Shown here: positions 46,832 to 55,407 of the stretch, in pieces
How positions within the stretch are numbered: position 1 is the first letter of the stretch
How the letters are laid out: each line of letters opens with the position of its first letter
NCBI RefSeq assembly: GCF_035621455.1
Contig: NZ_CP141822.1
Coordinates: forward strand, 1-64,000
Reading direction: 5' to 3'
DNA: 64,000 nt
From: Vibrio natriegens NBRC 15636 = ATCC 14048 = DSM 759
GTDB lineage: Bacteria > Pseudomonadota > Gammaproteobacteria > Enterobacterales > Vibrionaceae
Made by a program: the position numbers and the translations under genes
Notes under the pieces: generated by a model
Told to the model about the DNA's origin: nothing
Databases searched by the model: none
Seen by the model: only the letters and a program-made list of their open reading frames with translations

Positions 46832-47515
46832 AGGGGCTCCTATCATTTACAACTTTGCTACTGGGGCTTCTATTTAATCCATTATCTCATGCTCGATAGT
46901 ATCGTAAAGCCTTAAAACCAAAGTATGGCAGAGCCGGCTGCTATCAATCGATTCAAACCGAGTGGACGATTTCAGTGCCATTCATTGTACGTTTGGCCAC
47001 CAAATTCGAATAACTGACCTAAAATAGAATATTAATCTTTTTTGCAGGACCGCTCACGTTTTACTTCAGCCTATTGTTATTGATACTTGGTTTTTTATTT
47101 CTCTCTACTATTTTTAGATGAAATTTTATGCCTAAGAGATCGATTTCATGCCAGATATTGTTTGCTAAATGTTAACAATGACCTGTGAATAATGTGGCTA
47201 TTTGTAATGTTGGGTTTCTGCCTAAATTTAGAGCATTTTTCTGCTTTTATTGGTGCATAGCGCACAAAAATAGGTTGATATGAAAATGGTTAAATACTTG
47301 TTAATGCATTTTTATTCGCCAGATATGCGTTTAATTAACATTTTCATGGCGGAATATACTTTAATTGTTGCTTTTTTGTGTGATTTTTGCCAAATTGTGT
47401 CCGCATTAAAATTTCAGAGCATTATTCTGAATTTGAACGGATTCATTCAGGTGATGAATAGCGCCCTAGGTGGGCGAGATTCAATACCACACAGACAAGG
47501 TAGTAGAGGTCTGAA
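46832..47515 (+). promoter_or_regulatory. Long upstream region of the peptide ABC operon with Lrp-like boxes
   Basis: This 684-base AT-rich region has no credible gene. Two 15-bp elements, TAGAGCATTTTTCTG (47229-47243) and CAGAGCATTATTCTG (47415-47429), share 13 of 15 bases. Each fits 13 of 15 positions of the E. coli Lrp consensus YAGHAWATTWTDCTR. A small dyad GTGC..GCAC lies near 47253. A hairpin CGCCC/GGGCG (about 47462-47476) sits in the probable leader. Lrp control of peptide transport would make sense but is inferred. Confidence 0.5.
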
Positions 47516-49231
47516 ATGTCACTATTAGAAGTGAAAAACCTTCGTATTGAGTATCCATCCCGACACGGTGTTCACGCAGCCGTGAAATCTCTTTCGTTCC
47601 AAATTGAACGTGGTGAGATTGTGGGTGTTGTCGGCGAATCAGGTGCGGGTAAATCCACCGTTGGTAACGCTGTTATTGATTTGCTTAGTCCTCCGGGTCG
47701 CGTTGCCAGTGGCGATGTATTTCTGGATGGAGAAAAGATTTCCGGTTTATCTCCGGAAGCGATGCGTAAGGTTCGTGGTTCGAAGATAGGCTTTATTTTC
47801 CAAGACCCAATGACCTCTCTTAACCCTTTGTTTACGGTTGAGCAGCAGCTAAAAGAAACCATTCATGCCAACATGAAAGTGTCGGATGAAGAGGCTTATC
47901 AACGTGCGCTTTCTCTGATGCAGCAAGTGGGTATCCCTCAACCGGAAAACCGTCTCAAACAATATCCTCACCAATTCTCAGGTGGTATGCGTCAGCGTGT
48001 GGTTATTGCCATCGCGCTAGCAGGTGAACCTGATCTGATCATTGCCGATGAGCCAACGACGGCATTGGACGTTTCCATCCAAGACCAAATCCTGAGCCTG
48101 ATTCGTGAGTTGTGCATCAAAAACAACGTAGGTTGTATGTTGGTGACGCACGATATGGGTGTGGTTTCGAACGTTACTGACCGTGTGGCAGTTATGTATC
48201 GAGGTGACCTGGTTGAATTTGGTCCGACTGCAAAAGTGCTGGGCAACCCTGATCACCCATACACTCGCAGCTTGATCTCAGCGGTTCCTCGCTCAGACAG
48301 AAAGCTCGATCGCTTCCCTCTGGTAAGTTACATCGAAGAAGCGACAGAAATGAAGTCGCTAGACATTAAGAATCACTGGTTAGGACAAAGTCAGGATCAA
48401 CGTGAGTACACAGGTCCGTTGTTGGACGTGAAAAACGTAAACCTAAGATTCGTAACCAAAGACTCTCTGTTTGAAAGCCGCCGTGAGTACGTACAAGCGT
48501 CGAATAATGTCAGCTTTGAAGTCCATGAAGGTGAAACTTTTGGTCTGGTGGGTGAATCTGGTTCTGGTAAGTCGACAATCGCACGTGTGATCGCAGGCTT
48601 GTATGAACCAAACTCTGGTCAGGTAAAATTTGAAGGCCTGGACCTGACTGCAATGAAGTCAGAAAAAGAGCGTCGCCCAGTTCGTCGTCAAATGCAGATG
48701 GTATTCCAGAACCCATATACGTCGATGAACCCTCGTATGAAGGTGGCGGATATCATTGCTGAGCCTATTCGTTTCCATAAGCTAACTAAAAACGAGTCAG
48801 AAACACGCCAAATCGTGAATGACTTGCTTGATCACGTTGGTTTGGGTCGTATGGCTGGTCTTAAATATCCACACGAATTCTCAGGTGGTCAGCGTCAGCG
48901 TATTTCTATTGCGCGTGCACTGGCAACCAGGCCCCGTCTTTTGATCTGTGACGAACCAACATCAGCGTTGGATGTTTCGGTACAGGCACAGATCCTTAAC
49001 TTGCTGAAAGATCTACAAAGTGAGCTGAACTTGACTATGTTGTTTATCAGTCACGACTTACCGGTAATTCGTCAGATGTGTGACCGAGTCGGTGTAATGC
49101 AGATGGGTACGCTACTTGAAGTGGCACCAACTGAGCAGTTGTTTACCGATCCTCAGCATGAATACAGTAAGAAACTGATCTCTCTGATGCCAGAATTTAC
49201 CGGGCTAAGAGAAGAGATTAAATCGGCATAA
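47516..49231 (+). CDS. Peptide ABC transporter, fused ATP-binding subunits (OppD-OppF type)
   Basis: This 571-residue cytoplasmic protein joins two ATPase domains in one chain. Domain 1 (about 1-260) has Walker A GESGAGKST near 40, signature FSGGMRQRV and Walker B LIIADEPTTALD. Domain 2 (about 300-565) has GESGSGKST near 346, FSGGQRQRI and LLICDEPTSALD. Each half carries the C-terminal extension seen in Opp/Dpp ATPases. It powers import of di- or oligopeptides, or possibly nickel or another ligand handled by this family. RBS AGAGG. It is the first gene of the operon with the binding protein and two permeases. Confidence 0.93.
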   Translation: MSLLEVKNLRIEYPSRHGVHAAVKSLSFQIERGEIVGVVGESGAGKSTVGNAVIDLLSPPGRVASGDVFLDGEKISGLSPEAMRKVRGSKIGFIFQDPMTSLNPLFTVEQQLKETIHANMKVSDEEAYQRALSLMQQVGIPQPENRLKQYPHQFSGGMRQRVVIAIALAGEPDLIIADEPTTALDVSIQDQILSLIRELCIKNNVGCMLVTHDMGVVSNVTDRVAVMYRGDLVEFGPTAKVLGNPDHPYTRSLISAVPRSDRKLDRFPLVSYIEEATEMKSLDIKNHWLGQSQDQREYTGPLLDVKNVNLRFVTKDSLFESRREYVQASNNVSFEVHEGETFGLVGESGSGKSTIARVIAGLYEPNSGQVKFEGLDLTAMKSEKERRPVRRQMQMVFQNPYTSMNPRMKVADIIAEPIRFHKLTKNESETRQIVNDLLDHVGLGRMAGLKYPHEFSGGQRQRISIARALATRPRLLICDEPTSALDVSVQAQILNLLKDLQSELNLTMLFISHDLPVIRQMCDRVGVMQMGTLLEVAPTEQLFTDPQHEYSKKLISLMPEFTGLREEIKSA

Positions 49232-49319
49232 ACCAAGTTTTTTGCTTGGCTGATCTTGAAATAAAAACAGACGCAAACACAACAAGGGACTTTGATCCCA
49301 GCATGAAGGAGTTATGCAA

Positions 49320-50873
49320 ATGAAAACCATGAAAAGCAAATTAGCAGTGGCGCTAATCGCTGCGGGACTAAGTTTTAACTCGTTGGCAGCAGACATTAAA
49401 GTTGGCTACGCTGCTGACCCGGTATCGCTTGACCCGCACGAGCAGCTATCTGGTGGTACACTGCAAATGTCACACATGGTATTTGACCCACTAGTTCGTT
49501 TCACTCAGGAAATGGATTTTGAACCTCGCCTAGCAGAAAGCTGGGAGCGTATTAACGATACGACAGTGCGCTTCAAACTACGTGAAGGTGTGAAATTCCA
49601 CTCTGGTAACACAATGACTGCAGATGACGTTGTATGGACATTCGAACGTCTGCAAAACTCTCCAGACTTTAAAGCTATCTTCGACCCATACGAAAAAATC
49701 GTTAAAGTTGATGACAATACGGTTGATCTTGTGACTAAAGGTCCTTACCCACTTGTTCTACAAACTGCAACGTACATCTTCCCAATGGACAGCAAGTTCT
49801 ACACTGGTAAGACTGAAGACGGCAAAGACAAATCTGAGCTAGTGAAGCACGGTAACTCATTTGCATCAACTCACGTTTCTGGTACTGGTCCATTCATCGT
49901 GACATCACGTGAGCAGGGCGTAAAAGTAGAATTTGAACGCTTCAAAGACTACTGGGACAAAGAGTCAAAAGGTAACGTTGATAAGCTAACGCTAGTACCG
50001 ATCAAAGAAGATGCGACTCGTGTTGCAGCGCTACTTTCTGGCGGCGTAGATATGATTCACCCAGTTGCGCCAAACGATCACCAACGTGTGAAAGATGCTG
50101 AAGGTATCGATCTGGTAACCCTACCTGGTACTCGTATCATCACGCTACAAATGAACCAAAACAGCAACGAAGCGTTGAAAGACGTTCGCGTTCGTCAGGC
50201 GATTGTACATGCCATCAACAACGAAGGCATCGTGAAGAAAATCATGAAAGGCTTCGCAACGGCAGCTGGCCAGCAAAGCCCAGCAGGTTACGTTGGTCAT
50301 AACGACAAGTTAGTTCCTCGCTACGATCTGAAGAAAGCAAAAGAGCTGATGAAAGAAGCGGGCTACGAAGACGGCTTGACACTAACCATGATTGCGCCAA
50401 ACAACCGTTACGTGAACGATGCAAAAGTTGCACAAGCAGCGGCGGCTATGTTGTCTAAGATCGGTATCAAGGTTGATCTGAAGACAATGCCTAAAGCGCA
50501 ATACTGGCCTGAGTTTGATTTATGTTCTGCTGACATGCTGATGATCGGTTGGCACTCAGATACTGAAGATTCTGCAAACTTCAACGAATTCCTAACCATG
50601 ACTCGTAACGAAGAAACTGGTCGTGGTCAGTACAACTGTGGTCACTACTCAAACCCAGAAATGGACAAAGTAGTAGAAGCAGCTAACGTTGAAACAGACC
50701 CAGCGAAACGTGCAGAAATGCTACAAGGTGTAGAAGCAACGCTATACAACGACGCAGCATTCGTACCGCTACACTGGCAAAGTGAAGCGTGGGGCGCGAA
50801 GTCTAACGTGAAAGCAGCAGACATCGTGAACCCAATGGTTATGCCTTACTTTGGCGACCTAGTGGTTGAATAA
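49320..50873 (+). CDS. Peptide ABC transporter substrate-binding protein
   Basis: This periplasmic binding protein of family 5 (DppA/OppA type) has 517 residues from ATG 49320. It has a cleavable signal peptide (about 1-23, ending SLAA) and no lipobox cysteine. SBP_5 features such as VSLDPHEQLSG, FKLREGVKFHSG and KDVRVRQAI are present. The RBS AAGGAG is 8 bases from ATG 49320 but only 2 bases from the in-frame ATG 49314, so I chose the former. Three hairpins follow, which may raise its mRNA level relative to the permeases. Confidence 0.93.
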   Translation: MKTMKSKLAVALIAAGLSFNSLAADIKVGYAADPVSLDPHEQLSGGTLQMSHMVFDPLVRFTQEMDFEPRLAESWERINDTTVRFKLREGVKFHSGNTMTADDVVWTFERLQNSPDFKAIFDPYEKIVKVDDNTVDLVTKGPYPLVLQTATYIFPMDSKFYTGKTEDGKDKSELVKHGNSFASTHVSGTGPFIVTSREQGVKVEFERFKDYWDKESKGNVDKLTLVPIKEDATRVAALLSGGVDMIHPVAPNDHQRVKDAEGIDLVTLPGTRIITLQMNQNSNEALKDVRVRQAIVHAINNEGIVKKIMKGFATAAGQQSPAGYVGHNDKLVPRYDLKKAKELMKEAGYEDGLTLTMIAPNNRYVNDAKVAQAAAAMLSKIGIKVDLKTMPKAQYWPEFDLCSADMLMIGWHSDTEDSANFNEFLTMTRNEETGRGQYNCGHYSNPEMDKVVEAANVETDPAKRAEMLQGVEATLYNDAAFVPLHWQSEAWGAKSNVKAADIVNPMVMPYFGDLVVE

Positions 50874-50891
50874 TCACATTGAGTAGTGCTT

Positions 50892-50987
50892 AGGAGGGAA
50901 TTCGTTCCCTCCTGAATGAGCCCCATAACAAGTGAATTATTGTGGGGCTCAATACCAGGCTCAGTTTTATTTCAGTCGGACTGAGCC
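50892..50987 (+). promoter_or_regulatory. Cluster of three hairpins between binding protein and permease genes
   Basis: Hairpin 1 pairs AGGAGGGAA with TTCCCTCCT around a TTCG tetraloop (50892-50913). Hairpin 2 pairs GAGCCCCA with TGGGGCTC (50918-50950). Hairpin 3 pairs GGCTCAGT with ACTGAGCC (50958-50987) and is followed by CGTTTT. None has a strong T-run, so partial termination or protection of upstream mRNA is likelier than full termination. Confidence 0.65.
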
Positions 50988-51049
50988 CGTTTTAAAGACT
51001 GAATTTTCTCTCTAAATTTAGAGATCTATGGATAGTTAAGGGGCAAGGA

Positions 51050-52027
51050 ATGTTTTCGTTTCTGGTCAAGCGCCTGTTTCAGGCACTGATAGTGATGTTT
51101 GTGATCAGTTTGGTGGCGTTTGCCATTCAGGACAACCTGGGTGACCCGCTGCGTGAGCTTGTAGGTCAATCGGTTTCGGAGTCGGAGCGTCAAGCGCTGC
51201 GTGATGAACTGGGCCTGAACGATCCCTTTATCACAAAGTACACGCGCTTTGTTGGTAATGCACTGCAAGGTGATTTAGGTACTTCATACTTTTTCAAGCG
51301 CCCAGCGGTTGATGTCATTCTTGACAAGCTGGTGGCGACGCTAGAGCTCGTGTTTGGCGCGACGCTCATTATTATTGCTTTCTCAATACCACTTGGGGTG
51401 TACTCCGCGATTCACCCGAAAAGTATCTTTACCAAATTTGTTATGGCGATGAGTAGTGTCGGCATTTCGATTCCGGTTTTCCTGACCGCAATCATGCTGA
51501 TGTACGTCTTCTCCATTGAGCTCGGCTGGTTGCCTTCCTACGGGCGGGGTGAAACATCGAACCTTCTTGGTTGGGAATCTGGCTTCTTTACCATTGATGG
51601 TATCAAGCATCTGATCCTGCCATGTATTGCGCTGGCTTCTATCATGTTGCCGCTGTTCATTCGTCTGGTTCGTTCAGAAATGCTGGAAGTATTGAGCTCT
51701 GAGTACATCAAGTTCGCAAAAGCGAAAGGCTTGAACTTACAAAAAATCTATTACCAACATGCACTGAAAAATACCATGCTGCCAGTACTGACAGTGGGTG
51801 GTGTGCAAATTGGTACTATGGTGGCATACACCATCCTAACCGAAACTGTATTCCAATGGCCGGGTACGGGTTTCCTTTTCCTAGAGGCGATTAACCGTGT
51901 AGATACACCGCTAATCACTGCCTACGTTATCTTTGTTGGTCTGATCTTCGTGGTAACCAATACCATCGTTGACTTGCTGTACGGCATCATCAACCCAACT
52001 GTGAACCTAACTGGAAAAGGAGCTTAA
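51050..52027 (+). CDS. Peptide ABC transporter permease, OppB/DppB type
   Basis: This 325-residue inner-membrane permease has about six transmembrane helices. It begins MFSFLVKRLFQALIVMFVIS, typical of OppB/DppB. The coupling loop EYIKFAKAKGL with GLNLQKIYYQHALKN matches the EAA motif that contacts the ATPase. It pairs with the OppC-like permease, which starts 2 bases after its stop. Confidence 0.94.
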   Translation: MFSFLVKRLFQALIVMFVISLVAFAIQDNLGDPLRELVGQSVSESERQALRDELGLNDPFITKYTRFVGNALQGDLGTSYFFKRPAVDVILDKLVATLELVFGATLIIIAFSIPLGVYSAIHPKSIFTKFVMAMSSVGISIPVFLTAIMLMYVFSIELGWLPSYGRGETSNLLGWESGFFTIDGIKHLILPCIALASIMLPLFIRLVRSEMLEVLSSEYIKFAKAKGLNLQKIYYQHALKNTMLPVLTVGGVQIGTMVAYTILTETVFQWPGTGFLFLEAINRVDTPLITAYVIFVGLIFVVTNTIVDLLYGIINPTVNLTGKGA

Positions 52028-52029
52028 TC

Positions 52030-52974
52030 ATGAGCCAATCAAATGCAGCGGCAGCTCCTTCTGCATGGGAGCGCTTTAAAAACTCGGACTTTTTGTATTA
52101 CTTTAAGCGCGACAAAGTTGCGATGGCGAGTTTTACGGTATTCATGGTCTTTTTGGTGCTGGCACTTGCTGCGCCTATTCTGGCACCAACTGATCCGTAT
52201 GACTTAACGTCTATCGACATTATGGACTCGGAACTTCCTCCTTCATGGATGGAAGACGGCGATGAGCGCTTTGTTTTGGGTACCGATGAGCAAGGTCGTG
52301 ACATTTTATCGACGATTCTTTACGGCTCTCGCTTATCACTGACCATCGGCTTTTTGGCAGTGGGTCTGCAGCTGGTTCTTGGGATCATCATTGGTCTGTC
52401 AGCAGGCTACTTCGGCGGCCGTATCGACAGCTTCCTAATGCGTTTTGCAGATGTTCAGCTTTCGTTCTCAACCATGATGGTAGCCATTATCGTTTCGGCG
52501 ATTTTCAAAGCCAGCTTTGGTAGTGATTTCTACAGCCAATATGCGGTGGTCATGCTGGTGGTTATCATCGGTGTGGCAGAATGGCCACAGTACGCACGTA
52601 CTATCCGAGCATCGGTTCTGGCAGAGAAGAAAAAAGAGTACGTAGAAGCAGCACGTGTAATGGGCTTTAAAGCACCACGTATTATGTTCCGTCACATTCT
52701 GCCTAACTGTTTGTCACCAATCTTGGTTATCTCGACAGTTCAGGTCGCAAACGCGATCATGTCGGAAGCGGCGCTGTCATTCCTTGGCTTAGGTCTACCA
52801 GTGGATCAGCCGTCTCTGGGTGCATTGATCAGTATCGGCTTTAACTACATCTTCTCAGGCGCTTGGTGGATCACCGCTTTCCCTGGCATTGTGTTGGTGA
52901 CATTGGTACTGGTCATCAACCTATTGGGTGACTGGTTACGTGATGTATTTAACCCGAAACTGTATAAAGGTTAA
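52030..52974 (+). CDS. Peptide ABC transporter permease, OppC/DppC type
   Basis: This 314-residue second permease has an N-terminal cytoplasmic segment and about six transmembrane helices. It carries the family GTDEQGRDILSTILYGSRLS segment near residues 80-100 and an EAA motif (YVEAARVMGFKAPRIMFRHIL). RBS AAAGGAGC lies before the ATG. It is the last gene of the operon and is followed by a terminator. Confidence 0.94.
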   Translation: MSQSNAAAAPSAWERFKNSDFLYYFKRDKVAMASFTVFMVFLVLALAAPILAPTDPYDLTSIDIMDSELPPSWMEDGDERFVLGTDEQGRDILSTILYGSRLSLTIGFLAVGLQLVLGIIIGLSAGYFGGRIDSFLMRFADVQLSFSTMMVAIIVSAIFKASFGSDFYSQYAVVMLVVIIGVAEWPQYARTIRASVLAEKKKEYVEAARVMGFKAPRIMFRHILPNCLSPILVISTVQVANAIMSEAALSFLGLGLPVDQPSLGALISIGFNYIFSGAWWITAFPGIVLVTLVLVINLLGDWLRDVFNPKLYKG

Positions 52975-53022
52975 GAATCTAAACATTAAGTGCTGTTAAA
53001 TCACTTAATTCCTTCCTAAACT

Positions 53023-53054
53023 AAGAGCCGGATGAATTTCCGGCTCTTTTTTTG
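53023..53054 (+). terminator. Peptide ABC operon terminator
   Basis: AAGAGCCGG and CCGGCTCTT pair around a 7-base loop, with a run of seven T. Confidence 0.92.
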
Positions 53055-53121
53055 CTAGTTATTCCTTGTTCACCGATTTTTGGCGGTCTTTCGCCATAAT
53101 GACCTTACCCACTAGTTTAGA

Positions 53122-54111
53122 ATGAAGCGTATGGAATTGAAGAAGGCACAACACTCATCTCGACATATCCAATTAAGCCTCAGCCTAGGTTTAGTCTTGG
53201 GTTGCGCTCAGTTTTCTCCAGCCGTGTTGGCTGAAGAATTTCTTTGTCAGGCGACTCAGGCCAGCGCCAAAGAGTTACCAAGGCTTGAGCAAACTTGCCC
53301 TATCGGAACCGGAGTATGGGGAAAGAAAGTGCCGCAGGGTGGCAGTGATTTTTACTGGATTCAATGTGGTTTGCTGCCTAAGCCGATGCCACTGGCCAAA
53401 TCCAAGCCCCTCTATAATCAAATTACCACGGATGTTTGGATGAAATCTGAACCTAACGGCTATCGATGTCTGATTGGTCCGTATACCGATCCCGTGAAAG
53501 CCGCGGCTGATTTACGTGGAGTGAAAACTTTACCGAACTATAGAGAAGCGTTTATTCGTGTGGTTGGCAAAGGTGGGTCCTCAGCTTCGAAACAACCCAA
53601 AGCAGTGAAGAAGGCCATGGTTGGGACAACACCAGCAGCAACGGCTCCGAATGTTCGCCCTAACACCGATGCATTTAAACCTTCAACTACGGCTTCTCAA
53701 CCAAAGCCTGTCGCAGCTAAACACGTTGACGCGAAACCCGTCGCTAAAGCTCAGCAAGAAAAGAGAATCTCCAATCAAGATGGCATTGTTGTTCGCTTAA
53801 AAACAGCACTTCAGGGCAAAACTTATGTCGTGCCGTATCTGATAGAGAATCATAACCAGTTCTACATGGAATATGGCAAACCATGGAACCGACTCAACTA
53901 TAAAAGCGCAACACAGATTTGCCTGCAATTGGGGATGTCGTTGGCAGGTTCGGACGAGTTCAAGACCTTGAGATCTTCCGGAGTGATGGAAAAAAATAAT
54001 TGGCCACTGCAACTCCCGTATTGGGGTAAAGGCAAGAAAGGTTTGTTTACCGATCGCGAACCCAATCAATTAACAGGCACTTCGTTGCTGAATGTGATGT
54101 GTGTGAAGTGA
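53122..54111 (+). CDS. SPOR-domain protein of unknown function
   Basis: This 329-residue exported protein has a signal peptide (about 1-37, ending AVLA). A SPOR-like domain follows (about 75-145; WIQCGLLPKPMPL, YRCLIGPYTDPVKA); SPOR domains bind denuded peptidoglycan at division sites. A low-complexity linker rich in K, P, A and T (about 150-220) leads to a C-terminal domain of about 100 residues with two cysteines, which I do not recognise. A role at the septum or cell wall is inferred. No strong RBS is visible; ATG 53122 or 53131 could start it. Confidence 0.8.
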   Translation: MKRMELKKAQHSSRHIQLSLSLGLVLGCAQFSPAVLAEEFLCQATQASAKELPRLEQTCPIGTGVWGKKVPQGGSDFYWIQCGLLPKPMPLAKSKPLYNQITTDVWMKSEPNGYRCLIGPYTDPVKAAADLRGVKTLPNYREAFIRVVGKGGSSASKQPKAVKKAMVGTTPAATAPNVRPNTDAFKPSTTASQPKPVAAKHVDAKPVAKAQQEKRISNQDGIVVRLKTALQGKTYVVPYLIENHNQFYMEYGKPWNRLNYKSATQICLQLGMSLAGSDEFKTLRSSGVMEKNNWPLQLPYWGKGKKGLFTDREPNQLTGTSLLNVMCVK

Positions 54112-54128
54112 TTTCGAGTACTAAAGAA

Positions 54129-54156
54129 AAAGCCCCGGTCATTCTGGGCTTATTTG
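54129..54156 (+). terminator. Possible weak terminator after the SPOR-domain gene
   Basis: AAGCCC and GGGCTT pair around a long 10-base loop, followed by a short T-rich stretch. It is weaker than the other terminators here. Confidence 0.45.
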
Positions 54157-54300
54157 TATGAAAGAATTCTGCTTTGTTGCGTGATGTTTAGTTTACTGAA
54201 GCTTCTCGATCTGCGTTGAAAGAGCTCCTAAGCGCATGATTTTGTGAACGGTATGAGGAACTCTCTTAGTTTACTTGCCGCTATGCAATGTATTCGTCAT

Positions 54301-54318
54301 AATGTTACTAGTAACATT
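54301..54318. promoter_or_regulatory. GntR operator upstream of gntR
   Basis: AATGTTACTAGTAACATT is a perfect 18-bp palindrome that matches the GntR operator pattern (ATGTTACCGGTAACAT), 20 bases before the gntR start. It suggests autorepression. Confidence 0.8.
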
Positions 54319-54337
54319 GCTGATAATTCACATATTT

Positions 54338-55345
54338 ATGACTCAAAAGAATAAGAAAACACGTGCGACATTACAGGATGTTGCTGACCAGGTTGGCGTA
54401 ACAAAGATGACGGTTTCGCGTTACATGCGTAACCCGGAATCCGTTGCTGAAAAGACTCGGGTTAAAATCGCCGCTGCGATAGAAAAGCTGGGTTATATAG
54501 AAAACCGCGCTCCGGCGATGTTGTCCAAATCCTCCAGTAAAGCGATCGGTATTTTGCTTCCTTCGCTGTCTAACCAAATTTTTGCTTCTTTTGTTCAGGG
54601 CATTGAGATGGTCACCAAAGCGAATGGCTATGAGACGCTTTTGGCCCACTTTAGCTATGACGTAGAAGAAGAAGAGCGCAAGATCGCCTCATTACTCTCT
54701 TATCAAGTTGATGGGTTGATCTTAACGGAAAGCAACCATACCCCACGTACATTGCAGATGATCAAAAATGCCGGTGTACCGGTGGTAGAGACCATGGAAT
54801 TGCCGGAACAACCCATTGATATGGCGGTTGGTTTGGACCACGAAGATGCATCGTATAGTGCAGTAAAACGTATGTTGGATTCTGGCAAGCGTACCATTGT
54901 CTACTTTGGTGCTCGTTTGGATACGCGAACTAAGCTACGTATGCAAGGCTATGGCCGTGCGATGTCGGAAGCAGGCTTAGAAGCGAAACACGTATTAACC
55001 GGCGAACACTCCAGCTTCTCTCTTGCGCATGAGTTACTTGGGCGTGCATTGGAGACTTACCCTGATCTGGACGGTGTGTTCTGTACCAACGATGATATCG
55101 CGATTGGTACGATACTCAGTGCCCAGCAACGTGGGATTAACGTCCCTGAGCAACTGGCAGTGGTTGGCTATAACGCATTAGACATCGGTCAGACGATCAG
55201 TCCGAAGTTGACCAGTGTGGATACGCCGCGTTTTGAGATTGGCAAGAAGAGTGCAGAACTGCTGATAGCGCGATTAAAAGGCGAAGAGCAGCCAGAGTTA
55301 GTGGTCGATATGGGCTATGACATTACTGCGGGTGAGAGTGTGTAA
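54338..55345 (+). CDS. gntR: Gluconate operon repressor GntR
   Basis: GntR is a LacI/GalR-family repressor released by gluconate. The 335-residue protein has a LacI-type helix-turn-helix (TLQDVADQVGVTKMTVSRYM, about 10-29) and a periplasmic-binding-like sensor domain. ATG 54338 gives the family N-terminus and lies past the operator; an upstream in-frame ATG at 54275 would place coding sequence across the operator. It converges on edd, and the same operator type recurs between gntK and the permease gene. Confidence 0.94.
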   Translation: MTQKNKKTRATLQDVADQVGVTKMTVSRYMRNPESVAEKTRVKIAAAIEKLGYIENRAPAMLSKSSSKAIGILLPSLSNQIFASFVQGIEMVTKANGYETLLAHFSYDVEEEERKIASLLSYQVDGLILTESNHTPRTLQMIKNAGVPVVETMELPEQPIDMAVGLDHEDASYSAVKRMLDSGKRTIVYFGARLDTRTKLRMQGYGRAMSEAGLEAKHVLTGEHSSFSLAHELLGRALETYPDLDGVFCTNDDIAIGTILSAQQRGINVPEQLAVVGYNALDIGQTISPKLTSVDTPRFEIGKKSAELLIARLKGEEQPELVVDMGYDITAGESV

Positions 55346-55366
55346 TACTTTGTTGAATAATACAGA

Positions 55367-55399
55367 AAAGCGGAGTGAACAGTACTCCGCTCTTCTATT
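55367..55399. terminator. Bidirectional terminator between gntR and edd
   Basis: AGCGGAGT (55369-55376) and ACTCCGCT (55384-55391) pair around a 7-base loop. T-rich sequence follows on both strands. Confidence 0.8.
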
Positions 55400-55407
55400 T
55401 TTACGCC

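Noticed and set aside
46926..46942. GG/GC pattern resembling a sigma-54 promoter
   Set aside because: The spacing between GG and GC is one base too long for sigma-54, and other consensus bases do not match.
47250..47265. GGTGC-N5-GCAC dyad that recalls an NtrC site
   Set aside because: The half-sites are in the opposite order to the NtrC consensus (GCAC before GTGC), and no sigma-54 promoter is visible nearby.
47280..47528. Open frame of 82 codons before the peptide ABC operon
   Set aside because: It runs into the next gene start, has no clear ribosome site, and reads through an AT-rich control region with Lrp-like boxes.
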